Assembly: GCF_004217145.1 (NCBI RefSeq)
Contig: NZ_SHKR01000014.1
Span: 186,001-250,000, forward strand
DNA from: Kribbella rubisoli
GTDB taxonomy: Bacteria > Actinomycetota > Actinomycetes > Propionibacteriales > Kribbellaceae
Length of the DNA stretch: 64,000 nucleotides
Direction: 5' to 3'
The notes under the pieces are model-generated. The model was not told the DNA's origin, did no database searches, and saw only the letters and a list, made by a program, of their open reading frames with translations. Each line of letters opens with the position of its first letter. Positions within the stretch are counted from its first letter, which is position 1. Made by a program: the position numbers and the translations under genes. Of the stretch, positions 56,901-64,000 are shown piece by piece.

Positions 56901-58914
56901 GGGAGCGGGCAACTATGAGGCGAAGGTCGCGCACAACCTGTCCTGGGACGAGAGCTATCCGGCTCAGAACGTCCCGGTCACAGTGCCGAGTGACGGTTTG
57001 GTCGTCACGTTCTCGTACGTGCTCGCGACGCACCAGTTCACGGTGACGACGTCCAAGCCCGGTGCGACGCCGGACCTGAGCCAGACGAAGGCGTACTGGC
57101 TGGACCGCAACACGCTCGCCGTACCGGCTGTCGCCCACCCGGAGAGGTACCGGTGGCGGCTGCACTGGTCCGACACGGGCTCGTTGAAGGTCGACGCTGA
57201 CGACATTGGTGGATTGTCGACATCCCTACGATACGACTCGCGGATTGTGAAACCGGGGTACACGACGCTCCGCCTGGACAACGCCGACGCCCGCAAGATC
57301 CTCACCGGGCAACTCGGTCTGGCGCAGTACGACGACGCCGGCCGACTGCTCGATGCGACGGGGGTGCAGATACCGGGCGTCCTCGACGATCTCTACAAGA
57401 GCGCGGCCGGCCGCGCGTACGGCGTGACGTGGCACGGCGGCGCACCCACCTTCACGTTGTGGGCGCCCACCGCGCAGAACGTGCGATTGATGGTGGGCTC
57501 GGCGGTTGTACCGATGAAGCGCAACGATGACGGCTCGTGGGCCGTCAGCGGATCACGCTCGTGGAAGAACGCGTCGTACCGCTTCGAGGTAACGGTCTTC
57601 GCGCCGAGTACCGGGAAGGTGGAGACGAATGTCGTCACGGATCCCTACTCGGTCGCGTTGACGACGGACTCGACGTACTCCGTCGCCGCCGACCTGAATG
57701 ATCCGGCGGGTCAGCCCGCGTTGTGGTCGAAGACGCCGGCGCCGAAGCTCGCGCGGGGTGTCGACTCGACGATCTACGAGTTGCATGTCCGCGACTTCTC
57801 GATCAACGACAACACGGTTCCCGCCGCGCACCGCGGTACGTATCTCGCCTTCGCCGACGACGGCGACGGAACCAAACACCTCAAGGCGCTGGCTGCGGCC
57901 GGGCTCAACACGGTGCACCTATTGCCGACATTCGACATTGCATCAATCCCCGAGACCGGTCAGCAGACCCCGGCCTGTGACCTGAAGGCGCTGCCGCCGG
58001 ACTCGGACCAGCAGCAGGCGTGCGTGACAGCCGTCGCCGCGAAGGACGGGTTCAACTGGGGTTACGACCCGTACCACTGGCTCGCGCCGGAGGGTTCGTA
58101 CGCGACGCAGAAGGACGGGCCGGCTCGGGTCTCGGAGTTCCGCACGATGGTCGGCGGGCTGCACAAGTCCGGGCTCCGCGTCGTACTCGATCAGGTCTTC
58201 AACCACACGCCGGCCGCCGGTGAGGCGCCGACGTCGGTGCTCGACCAGATCGTGCCCGGGTACTACCAGCGGCTCAATGCGACCGGGAAGGTCGAGAACT
58301 CGACCTGCTGCAGCAACATCGCCACCGAACACGCGATGGCCGAGAAGATCATGGTCGACGGCACCGTGAGCTGGGCAAAGAACTACCACGTCGACGGCTT
58401 CCGCTACGACCTGATGGGCCACCACACCAAAGCGAACATGCTGAAGATCCGCGCCGCGCTCGACAAGCTGACGCTCGCCAAGGACGGCGTCGACGGTAAG
58501 TCGATCTACCTGTACGGCGAGGGCTGGAACTTCGGCGAGGTCGCCAACGACGCCCTGTTCGTCCAGGCCCGCCAGGGCAATCTCGGCGGCACCGGGATCG
58601 GCACGTTCTCCGACCGTATGCGGGACGCAGTGCGCGGCGGTGGACCATTTGACGACAATCCGCGGATCCAGGGCTTCGGCTCCGGCGAGGCGAGCGACCC
58701 GAACGGCGATCCGGTCAACGGTACGCCGGACGAGCGCGCCAAGCGGCTCGCGCACGACACCGACCTGGTCCAACTCGGCCTGGCCGGCAACCTGCGCTCG
58801 TTCACCTTCCGCTCCGTCGAATCGGGTACGACGGTGCGCGGCGACGGGGTCGACTACACCGGCTGGGTACGCCGACCAGCCGGACGAGGTGATCAGCTAT
58901 GTCGATGCCCATGA
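53977..58914 (+). CDS. Secreted amylopullulanase (GH13 + pullulanase), 5' part of a frameshifted gene
   Basis: The 1645 residues visible in this frame, after which the frame breaks (continued at 58865-59620). ATG at 53977 has GGAGGGG upstream; a GTG 24 bases earlier is in frame. Signal peptide to about 33. X25-like starch-binding modules at about 38-110, 836-930 and 936-1020 (each with ADWxPxC and WDENYGAGG or WDESY). N-terminal GH13 alpha-amylase with MADRFANGD, FRIDTVKHVN, FGEVFDANP and LGNHDMGR. C-terminal pullulanase with YELHVRDFS, WGYDPYHW, FRYDLMGHH and YGEGWNFGE. The frame is lost just before the last catalytic motif, so this part alone would be a broken pullulanase but an intact amylase. 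Confidence 0.9.
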   Translation: MRGFRRWTAGFTAAAVVVLGLGTASPAPAQVAVDRVVTLAGSLQSELGCATDWDPGCDATSLGAGAPYTKVFDVPAGTYEYKVTINKGWDENYGAGGVLNGPNIPLSIAGPAKLQFSYDDTSHVVMVKPVDLAGSTVTAADKTLASPSLRPDLTKERFYFLMADRFANGDTSNDAGGLTGDRLQTGLDPTDKGFYHGGDLAGVVQKLDYIKSLGTTSIWLTPSFKNRPVQGAGANVSAGYHGYWITDFTQIDPHLGTNADMKRLIDLAHRKGMKVFFDIITNHTADVIDYQSHNYGYIPKSTSPYKDAQGNVFDDKQYAGGDTFPQLDAQTSFPNVPYFRTPADATVKVPAWLNDPTLYHNRGDSTFAGESAEYGDFVGLDDLFTEQPKVRDGMIDVYKTWAEFGIDGFRIDTVKHVNIEFWQKFSPQILAAARGAGSKNFFMFGEVFDANPQFMSTYTTKGDLQATLDFGFQQNAVAYAKGDPSTKLQDFYADDDYYTDTNSNAYELPTFLGNHDMGRVGMFLKQGGASGQDLLARDELAHSLMYLTRGQPVIYYGDEQGFTGPGGDKDARQDMFATKTADYADDEVVDGTGTTTIGSKDRYDVNSPMYKHIAALAKLRAKYPALSDGRQVHRYSSNTNGLYAFSRLGSDNVEYLVVANNSKTAASATVPTYGPNTWLKPVYGGSKAVKTDREGRVVLSQAPLSVTVYQAQTKVPKPAKAPAVYMSSPELGATVGGRAEIAAAVPANTPVTVTFGYRPVGTTAWTRLGADDNAPYRVFQDVSGLAKGTLLEYRAVLRDAAGNYSVSGSYGVVGDAPAAGGGGGGTGPVVQPANVSVPGDHNSEMGCTADWAPDCDQAQLTLDPKDKVWKGTYTIPAGEHAYKAAINKTWDENYGAGGVLNGANISYTAPAGPVSFYYEHGRHYVTSSAQGPIITVPGSFQSELGCPADWDPSCMRPWLTDEDGDGTYTWSTSELGAGNYEAKVAHNLSWDESYPAQNVPVTVPSDGLVVTFSYVLATHQFTVTTSKPGATPDLSQTKAYWLDRNTLAVPAVAHPERYRWRLHWSDTGSLKVDADDIGGLSTSLRYDSRIVKPGYTTLRLDNADARKILTGQLGLAQYDDAGRLLDATGVQIPGVLDDLYKSAAGRAYGVTWHGGAPTFTLWAPTAQNVRLMVGSAVVPMKRNDDGSWAVSGSRSWKNASYRFEVTVFAPSTGKVETNVVTDPYSVALTTDSTYSVAADLNDPAGQPALWSKTPAPKLARGVDSTIYELHVRDFSINDNTVPAAHRGTYLAFADDGDGTKHLKALAAAGLNTVHLLPTFDIASIPETGQQTPACDLKALPPDSDQQQACVTAVAAKDGFNWGYDPYHWLAPEGSYATQKDGPARVSEFRTMVGGLHKSGLRVVLDQVFNHTPAAGEAPTSVLDQIVPGYYQRLNATGKVENSTCCSNIATEHAMAEKIMVDGTVSWAKNYHVDGFRYDLMGHHTKANMLKIRAALDKLTLAKDGVDGKSIYLYGEGWNFGEVANDALFVQARQGNLGGTGIGTFSDRMRDAVRGGGPFDDNPRIQGFGSGEASDPNGDPVNGTPDERAKRLAHDTDLVQLGLAGNLRSFTFRSVESGTTVRGDGVDYTGWVRRPAGRGDQLCRCP

Positions 58915-59620
58915 CAACGAAACGTTGTGGGACACGCTGACGTACAAGCTGCCGACAGACCTGCCGATGCCGGACCGGATCCGGATGAACACGTTGTCCC
59001 TGGCAACGACCGCGCTGGCCCAAACACCGTCGTTCTGGCACGCGGGAGCGGACCTGCTGCGAAGCAAGTCGCTGGACCGCAACTCCTACGACTCCGGCGA
59101 CTGGTTCAACACCCTCGACTGGACCGGCGCCGACAACGGCTTCGGCCACGGTCTCCCACCGAAGGCCGACAACGAAGCGAATTGGCCGTACATGCAGCCG
59201 CTCCTGGCCAACCCGGCCCTCAAGCCGTCGTCCACCGATGTGGCCACGGCATCCGCAGCAGCCGCCGACCTACTCAAGCTCCGCTTCTCGACCCCGCTGT
59301 TCCGCCTAGGCACCGCCGACCTCATCAACCAGAAACTCAGCTTCCCCCTCAGCGGCACCACCCCAGGCGTCATCACCATGCGAATCGACGACACGGTAGG
59401 CCCAAACGTGGATCCAGCCCTGAAGGGGGCCCTGGTCGTCTTCAACTCGACAGGATCCTCTGTAACTCAACAGATCCCGGCGCTGACCGGCGCCAACCTG
59501 TCCCTGTCTCCCGTCCAAGCCACAGGTTCAGATCCAGTCGTAAAACAGACCACCTGGACCGCCACCACCGGCACAGCCACAGTCCCTGCGCGCACGGTCG
59601 CCGTACTCCTCCAGCGGTAG
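58865..59620 (+). pseudogene. 3' part of the amylopullulanase, out of frame
   Basis: Starts without its own start codon. Read in the +1 frame it continues the pullulanase at once: GYADQPDEVISYVDAHDNE, then WDTLTYKLP (catalytic Asp region IV), FWHAGADLLRSKSLDRNSYD and a C-terminal beta-sandwich ending RTVAVLLQR. The shift lies between about 58861 and 58867 and equals one extra base or two missing ones. It may be a sequencing error, a true mutation or, less likely, a programmed shift. Confidence 0.85.
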
Positions 59621-60595
59621 TCAGCTCAGGAGACCGGCCAGCACCTGGCCGGTCTCCGGGACCACCAGGGTGGTGCCGGTGTAGGACAACGTCAGCTGCC
59701 GGGACAGATCAGCCGCGTGATAGCTGATCGTCTGGTAGCCGAAGATCCCACCGGTGTGCCCCCAGACGACCTGACCGTCCGGCAGACGCCTGCGCTCGAT
59801 TCCCAGTGCGTAGCCGAAGGAGTCGTCCACCGGCACCACGGTCAGCATCGCTTCCTGCTCGGGCTCTCCGAGTAGCTTCCCACCGAGCACCGCGGCGTAG
59901 AAGCGGTTGAGGTCGGCGGCCGTCGAGACGATCTCGCCCGCCGCCCACGCCTGCGACGCGTTGAACCTGGCCAGATCGACCCACTCGCCGGCGATCTGCA
60001 GATACCCACGCGCGTGCGGCTCGGGCAGATCCACGTCATCGCCAGGCAAGAGCGTCCGCTCGAGTCCGAGCCGCTCCAGGACGCGCGTCCGTACCTCATC
60101 GGCATACGCCTTGCCGGTCACCGCTTCGACCAGCAGGCCGAGCACGATGTAGTTCGTGTTCGAGTACGACCACGAACCACCCGGCTCGAACAACCTCGCC
60201 TTCGCCAGCCCGGTCCGCAACGCCTCCGCTGGGTCGCGGTGCAAATACCGGTCACGAAGATGCCGATCGGCGGGCAGATCGTCGGTGTAGTTGTAGAGGC
60301 CGCTCGTGTGGTTGAGCAGCTGCCGCAAGCTGATCGAATCCGGTACGCCGGGCACCCACTCGCCGACCGGATCGTCCAGTCGCAGCTTGCCTTCGGCCAC
60401 CAACTGCAGGACTAGGACGGCTGTGAACGTCTTCGTGACGCTGCCGACCCGGAACCATCCGTCCGGATCCACCGGGCGGTCCGGATCGAGCTGGGAGCGG
60501 CCGCTGGAGCCGACCCAGGTCTGGTCGCCGGAGCGGTAGTGCAGCAGCACGCCGGCCGCGCCGTCATCCACCAACGAGTCGAGGTATGCCTGCAT
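59621..60595 (-). CDS. Beta-lactamase-fold serine hydrolase
   Basis: A 324-residue class C beta-lactamase-like/D-Ala-D-Ala carboxypeptidase-like enzyme. SxxK in RVGSVTKTF (near 54-57), YxN in YSNTNYIVLG, and HTGG in GHTGGIFGY. No signal peptide is visible, so it probably works in the cytoplasm as an esterase or amidase. ATG at 60595 or GTG at 60604 may start it. Its stop directly abuts the stop of the amylopullulanase on the other strand. Confidence 0.9.
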   Translation of the reverse strand: MQAYLDSLVDDGAAGVLLHYRSGDQTWVGSSGRSQLDPDRPVDPDGWFRVGSVTKTFTAVLVLQLVAEGKLRLDDPVGEWVPGVPDSISLRQLLNHTSGLYNYTDDLPADRHLRDRYLHRDPAEALRTGLAKARLFEPGGSWSYSNTNYIVLGLLVEAVTGKAYADEVRTRVLERLGLERTLLPGDDVDLPEPHARGYLQIAGEWVDLARFNASQAWAAGEIVSTAADLNRFYAAVLGGKLLGEPEQEAMLTVVPVDDSFGYALGIERRRLPDGQVVWGHTGGIFGYQTISYHAADLSRQLTLSYTGTTLVVPETGQVLAGLLS

Positions 60596-60608
60596 GGGCC
60601 CCACTGTG

Positions 60609-60980
60609 TCAGGTCAGGGAGGCGAACCGGGCTGCTGCGACGAAGGCGGCTAGTGCCAGGAGGATGGTGTTGGCGGCGGTTGAGCGCGGTTCGCGGAGGG
60701 AGGAGTGGGAGGTGGCGGCGCCGATCATCACGATGACCAGGCCGGTGGCGGCCAGGGGTGTGAGGACTCGGGCGGTGTCTGTGAGCCAGGGGGCGAAGAG
60801 GCCGGCTACGGCTAGGAGTTCGCAGAGGGCGACGCAGCGGACCAGTGGCATCGGGAATGGGGCGATGCCGGTTTGGCCGCTGGTGATGAGGCGGGTGCGG
60901 GACATCGTGGCCTTCAGGACGCCCGAGATCGTGAAGACGACGGCGAGCGCGCCGGTGAAGATCCAGGTGATCGTGTTCAT
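60609..60980 (-). CDS. DoxX-family membrane protein
   Basis: A 123-residue protein with four helices (WIFTGALAVVFTISGVLKAT, RCVALCELLAVAGLFAPW, VLTPLAATGLVIVMIGAATS, NTILLALAAFVAAARFA): DoxX-like family. It is divergent from an ECF41 sigma gene; DoxX genes are among the usual partners of ECF41 sigma factors. The ATG at 60980 lies 10 bases beyond an ECF41-type -10 element, so the leader is almost absent. Confidence 0.88.
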   Translation of the reverse strand: MNTITWIFTGALAVVFTISGVLKATMSRTRLITSGQTGIAPFPMPLVRCVALCELLAVAGLFAPWLTDTARVLTPLAATGLVIVMIGAATSHSSLREPRSTAANTILLALAAFVAAARFASLT

Positions 60981-60990
60981 GTCGATTGCA

Positions 60991-61017
60991 GACGATCGAC
61001 AATCGGATCCTGTGACA
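60991..61017 (-). promoter_or_regulatory. ECF41-type promoter of the DoxX gene
   Basis: On the minus strand TGTCACA (61017-61011), 16 bases, CGTC (60994-60991). This is the promoter motif reported for ECF41 sigma factors. The DoxX ATG follows 10 bases later. Confidence 0.75.
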
Positions 61018-61028
61018 ATCGACAAAAC

Positions 61029-61055
61029 TGTCACCGGGAAGAGTGGTCGATCGTC
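61029..61055 (+). promoter_or_regulatory. ECF41-type promoter of the sigma gene (autoregulation)
   Basis: TGTCACC (61029-61035), 16 bases, CGTC (61052-61055), the same pattern in the opposite direction with one change in the last base of the -35. The sigma ATG is 12 bases further, with GAAGG before it. Its presence predicts autoregulation. Confidence 0.65.
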
Positions 61056-61067
61056 TGTGAAGGTGTG

Positions 61068-61967
61068 ATGGAGGAACTCAGGCCGCTGTTGCTCTCGATC
61101 GCGTACCGGATGCTGGGCACATTCGGTGACGCTGAGGACGTCGTGCAGGAGGCGTACCTGCGCCTGCACCGCGAGCCCGACGTCGTATCACCCAAGGCCT
61201 TCCTGACCACCGTCACGACCAGGCTCGCGATCGACCAACTCCGCTCGGCACGGCGCCAGCGCGAGCAGTACTTCGGCCCGTGGCTGCCGGAACCCGCCGT
61301 CGACGAGTACGTCGACCTGGCCGACCGCGCCGCGCTCTCGGACTCGCTGTCCACCGCGTTCCTCGTCGTCCTCGAACGCCTCTCCCCCGACCAGCGCGCG
61401 GTCTTCCTGCTCGGCGACGTCTTCGGCTACTCGTACGACGAGCTCGCGGGCATCCTCTGCAAGACGCCGGCCAGCTGCCGCCAGCTCGCCGTCCGCGCGC
61501 GTCGTCGGATTGCCGACAATCGACCGCGCTTCGACGCCTCACCGCACGAACGCGACGAGTTGGTACGCCGCTTCACCGCGGCCGCCCAGGAAGGCGAGCT
61601 GGACAGCCTGGTCGAACTGCTCGCGCCGGACGTCACCTTCACCGGCGACGGCGGCGGCAAGGGCGGCTTCCCTCGACCGGTACACGGCGCCGGCAACGTC
61701 GCCCGCCTGCTCATCGGCGCGTTCGGCAAGTTCCGCGAGCTGACCACCGAGCCGGTCCACGTCGGCGGTCAACCCGCGCTGAGGATCCACGACCACAGCG
61801 ACCGCACGGTCGCGATCTGGTCGTTCGTGGTCGTCGAGGGCCGGATCACCGCGATCCACGGCATCGTCAACCCCGACAAACTGACCCACGTCCAGCCGTC
61901 GGGCCACCACGCCCAGCCGTCAGCGCACCACGTCCAGCCGTCACGGCACGCGGACGACGAGCGCTGA
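61068..61967 (+). CDS. ECF41-family RNA polymerase sigma factor (SigJ-like)
   Basis: A 299-residue sigma factor. Sigma2 (LLSIAYRMLGTFGDAEDVVQEAYLR) and sigma4 (LSPDQRAVFLLGDVFGYSYDEL) are followed by the fused SnoaL-like domain of ECF41, with its DGGGK (GDGGGKGG) and NPDKL motifs intact; that domain regulates activity instead of an anti-sigma factor. ATG at 61068. The last about 20 residues are a His-rich tandem repeat not typical of the family. Divergent from DoxX; 3' end overlaps the next gene by 27 bases. Confidence 0.93.
   Translation: MEELRPLLLSIAYRMLGTFGDAEDVVQEAYLRLHREPDVVSPKAFLTTVTTRLAIDQLRSARRQREQYFGPWLPEPAVDEYVDLADRAALSDSLSTAFLVVLERLSPDQRAVFLLGDVFGYSYDELAGILCKTPASCRQLAVRARRRIADNRPRFDASPHERDELVRRFTAAAQEGELDSLVELLAPDVTFTGDGGGKGGFPRPVHGAGNVARLLIGAFGKFRELTTEPVHVGGQPALRIHDHSDRTVAIWSFVVVEGRITAIHGIVNPDKLTHVQPSGHHAQPSAHHVQPSRHADDER
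61887..61942 (+). repeat. Three 21-bp-period repeats coding a His-rich tail of the ECF41 sigma
   Basis: CACGYCCAGCCGTC at 61887, 61908 and 61929. They encode HVQPSGH, HAQPSAH and HVQPSRH in frame just after NPDKLT. The last copy overlaps the end of the convergent lipid kinase gene. Confidence 0.9.
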
Positions 61968-62837
61968 CGCATCCACCTCCGCGACCAGCGACGTACCTTC
62001 GGCGATCGCGTCGCCGTCGAGCTGGCGGCCTACTGGGCGGTCGGCGCGCACCTGGATCCGCTTGCCGATGAACCGTTCGACATCGCGCTCGCGCCAGGAC
62101 TTGATCACCAGACCGAGCGCCAGCCGGGGCCAGTGGCTGATCCGGCGCGGCGCGAGCACGACCACGTCGATCCGGCCGTCGTCGGGTGCCGCGTCCGGGA
62201 AGAGCGGGATGTTCGCCTGCAGCGTGCCGACGTTGCCGATCACCACGGTCCGCGCCCGACGGCGTACCGGCGGCTCGTCGTCGACGGTGATCTCGACGTG
62301 GACGAACGGGTGATTCAGGTTCTTGAGCGTCGAGACGACGTACGCCGCCCAGCCGACCCGCTTCTTCAGGTCGTCGGGCGCGTCCTCGATGATCGCGGCG
62401 TCCAGGCCGAGACCCGCCATCACCACGAACCGGTCGTCCGGCAGCTGATCACCCTTGATCTGCACGCTGTCGATCCGCTGGTCCGAACCGTCGAGGAGCT
62501 CGCTCAGCGCATCGTCCATCTCCAGCGAGATGCCGAGGTTGCGGGCGAGCAGGTTCCCGGTCCCGCCCGGCAGCACGGCGGCCGGGATCGCGGTCCCGGC
62601 CAGCTCGGCGCAGACGACCCGGACCGTGCCGTCGCCGCCCGCGACCAGCACCAGATCGACCTTCTCCTCGATCGCCTGCCGGGCCATCCCGACCCCGGCG
62701 TCGTCCTCGGTCGTCTCCAGCCACAGCGGTTCGTCGTACCCCCGCTCGGCCAGCGCGGCTTCGACGGTACGGCGGAACGGGTCGACGTCGACCTTGATCG
62801 GATTCACGATGACGGCTGCCCGCCTGGCAGGACTCAC
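61941..62837 (-). CDS. Diacylglycerol kinase-like lipid kinase (YegS/DagK family)
   Basis: A 298-residue lipid kinase of the DagK/YegS family: VIVNPIK, nucleotide site LVAGGDGTVRVVCAEL and PGGTGNLLARNLGI, and a C-terminal LDGDAIAEGTSL loop. It phosphorylates diacylglycerol or a related lipid at the membrane. GTG at 62837; only 36 bases separate it from the divergent serine hydrolase. The 3' end overlaps the ECF41 gene by 27 bases. Confidence 0.92.
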   Translation of the reverse strand: MSPARRAAVIVNPIKVDVDPFRRTVEAALAERGYDEPLWLETTEDDAGVGMARQAIEEKVDLVLVAGGDGTVRVVCAELAGTAIPAAVLPGGTGNLLARNLGISLEMDDALSELLDGSDQRIDSVQIKGDQLPDDRFVVMAGLGLDAAIIEDAPDDLKKRVGWAAYVVSTLKNLNHPFVHVEITVDDEPPVRRRARTVVIGNVGTLQANIPLFPDAAPDDGRIDVVVLAPRRISHWPRLALGLVIKSWRERDVERFIGKRIQVRADRPVGRQLDGDAIAEGTSLVAEVDASALVVRVP

Positions 62838-62843
62838 TTATTT

Positions 62844-62866
62844 TTGTCCGTTCGGAGAGATAGCGT
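62844..62866 (+). promoter_or_regulatory. PafBC-like promoter candidate of the last gene
   Basis: TTGTCCGTT, eight bases, TAGCGT, then 7 bases to the GTG. The spacing is exact; two bases of the first element deviate (C for purine, T for G). Its position in a 36-base divergent spacer makes it the likely promoter whatever its class. Confidence 0.45.
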
Positions 62867-62873
62867 GCTCGGG

Positions 62874-64000
62874 GTGAGCAGACTTCCACGGAGTACGCCA
62901 GAAGCCCAGGGGTTGTCGGCCGCGGCGCTCGACAGTTTTGTCGGAGCGCTCGACGCCGGACAGCCGGAGATCCAGACCATCATGCTGCTGCGGCACGGCC
63001 AGGTCGTGCTGGAGGAGGCCTGGGCGCCGTACCGGCTGGACGACCCGCACCTGCTGTTCTCGGTCTCGAAGAGCTTCACGTCCACGGGCGTCGGGCTGGC
63101 GATCGACGCTGGGCTGCTGTCGCTGGACGACCAGGTCATCTCGTTCTTCGACGCCGACGAGTTGCCGGAGACGGTCAGCGAGAACCTGGCCGCGATGAAG
63201 ATCCGGCATCTGCTGACGATGACGACCGGGCACTCGCAGGACACCGTCGAGGCGCTCAGCCGCGACCGCCGGATGGTGAAGATCTTCCTCGGCCTCGAGG
63301 TGGCGCACGAGCCCGGCACGGTGTTCGTCTACAACAGCGGCGCGACGTACATGCTGTCCGCGATCGTGCAGCGGCTGACCGGCGAGCGGCTGCTCGACTA
63401 CCTGCGGCCGCGGCTGTTCGAGCCGCTCGGCGCGACCGAAGCGACCTGGCAGGTGTCGAGGGAGGGCATCACGACCGGTGGCTGGGGTCTCAGCATCAAC
63501 ACCGAGTCGCTGGCCTCCTTCGGGCAGCTCCTACTGCAGCACGGCGAGTGGAAGGGCGAGCAGCTCGTTCCGGCCGAGTGGTACGAAGCGGCCACCTCGA
63601 AGCAGGTGCCGAACGACAACGAGGAGAACCCGGACTGGAAGCAGGGCTACGGCTTCCAGTTCTGGCGCGGGCGTCACAACACGTACCGCGGTGATGGCGC
63701 GTTCGGGCAGTTCTGCCTGGTGTTCCCGGAGTACGACGCTGCGCTCATCGTCACGAGTGCGACGCGCGACATGCAGGCGATCCTCAACACGGTCTGGGAG
63801 TATCTGCTCCCGGCGCTCGAGGGCAAGGAAGTCCCGTCGGTCTCCCGCCCTTCGAAGTTGGAGTTGTTGCCGCCAACTGGTTCGACGCCGGTCGGCGGAG
63901 ACGGGCGGACGTATCGGTTCACCGAGCGCAACGATGCCGGGCTGACCGCCGTACGGCTCGACCCGGACGGGACCGGGGTCTTCACCTTCGAGGAGTTCGG
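62874..64000 (+). CDS. Beta-lactamase-fold serine hydrolase, 3' end outside window
   Basis: The first 375 codons of a class C beta-lactamase-like enzyme: SxxK in FSVSKSFTSTG (near 63), YxN in FVYNSGATYMLSA, and a late glycine-rich segment YRGDGAFGQF in the place of the KTG/HxG box. GTG at 62874 is probably leaderless behind TAGCGT. After about residue 315 a linker leads to a further domain (LLPPTGSTPVGGDGRTYRF) that continues past base 64000. No signal peptide. Probably an esterase or peptidase; paralogous in fold to the enzyme at 59621-60595. Confidence 0.88.
   Translation, partial: MSRLPRSTPEAQGLSAAALDSFVGALDAGQPEIQTIMLLRHGQVVLEEAWAPYRLDDPHLLFSVSKSFTSTGVGLAIDAGLLSLDDQVISFFDADELPETVSENLAAMKIRHLLTMTTGHSQDTVEALSRDRRMVKIFLGLEVAHEPGTVFVYNSGATYMLSAIVQRLTGERLLDYLRPRLFEPLGATEATWQVSREGITTGGWGLSINTESLASFGQLLLQHGEWKGEQLVPAEWYEAATSKQVPNDNEENPDWKQGYGFQFWRGRHNTYRGDGAFGQFCLVFPEYDAALIVTSATRDMQAILNTVWEYLLPALEGKEVPSVSRPSKLELLPPTGSTPVGGDGRTYRFTERNDAGLTAVRLDPDGTGVFTFEEF

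Noticed and set aside
54100..57165. 1021-codon open frame on the minus strand
   Set aside because: It is opposite a gene with clear GH13 motifs; the translation is Arg/Val/Asp-rich with no domain, as expected from GC-rich codon shadows.
61057..61068. Three-codon GTG ORF before the ECF41 start (TGATG overlap)
   Set aside because: Too short to judge, and GAAGG gives the sigma gene its own ribosome site.
1..64000. tRNA genes, CRISPR arrays, insertion sequences or prophage
   Set aside because: No cloverleaf, spaced direct repeats, transposase or integrase, or phage structural gene was found on either strand.

Overview
The window is GC-rich chromosomal DNA with dense, often 4-bp-overlapping genes, frequent GTG starts and an actinobacterial gene set: a cytochrome bc1-aa3 supercomplex with a di-haem QcrC, a PimB'-type mannosyltransferase, a DUF222/HNH endonuclease, ECF41 sigma and DUF2510 proteins. 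This suggests a soil actinomycete, most likely of the Propionibacteriales (Kribbella-like); the genus is inference. I see no tRNA, rRNA, CRISPR array, insertion sequence, phage or replication origin, and no gene-free stretch over 300 bases.

Layout. 1-3201 (minus): operon of two SRPBCC proteins, an ArsA-type ATPase, a DUF5304-like protein and a ROK sugar kinase cut by the window edge. 3311-9199 (plus): long-chain acyl-CoA ligase, ABC-2 exporter with its histidine kinase and response regulator, STAS protein. 9380-15005: LysR regulator, SDR oxidoreductase, MFS exporter with a divergent ArsR-like regulator, membrane protein, EamA transporter. 14998-19112 (minus): a catalytic-core-only alanyl-tRNA synthetase paralogue preceded by what looks like an alanine attenuator, and a three-gene two-component system. 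19255-27063: secreted hydrolase, TolB-like propeller, then PimB', an M48 protease, a membrane-anchored gluzincin and an NlpC/P60 hydrolase. 27279-32489: small Cys protein, NYN protein, exonuclease/GIY-YIG fusion, SnoaL protein, XRE regulator, AsnC/RAM protein. 32540-36997: two low-complexity membrane-anchored proteins. 37040-51171: trpD, receiver-like protein, ctaG, ctaE-qcrCAB and the convergent ctaC-ctaD-ctaF, with MarR/hydrolase, HNH endonuclease and L,D-transpeptidase genes between. 51266-53903: cysteine desulfurase, TusA, GNAT acetyltransferase, sirtuin. 53977-59620: a frameshifted amylopullulanase. 59621-64000: serine hydrolase, DoxX with divergent ECF41 sigma, diacylglycerol-kinase-like enzyme, and a second serine hydrolase cut by the right edge.

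Most notable is regulation. (i) An Ala-rich leader peptide and intrinsic terminator precede the AlaRS-like gene. (ii) At least four promoters match the LexA-independent DNA-damage (PafBC/RecA-NDp) pattern TTGTCRGTG-N8-TAnnnT, one of them on the exonuclease/GIY-YIG gene. (iii) Many genes look leaderless, with TAnnnT 6-7 nt before the start codon; in two cases the leaderless start opens a tiny ORF that ends in an ATGA overlap with the main gene. (iv) The ECF41/DoxX spacer carries one ECF41-type promoter in each direction. All of these are read from sequence alone and need experimental or comparative confirmation.
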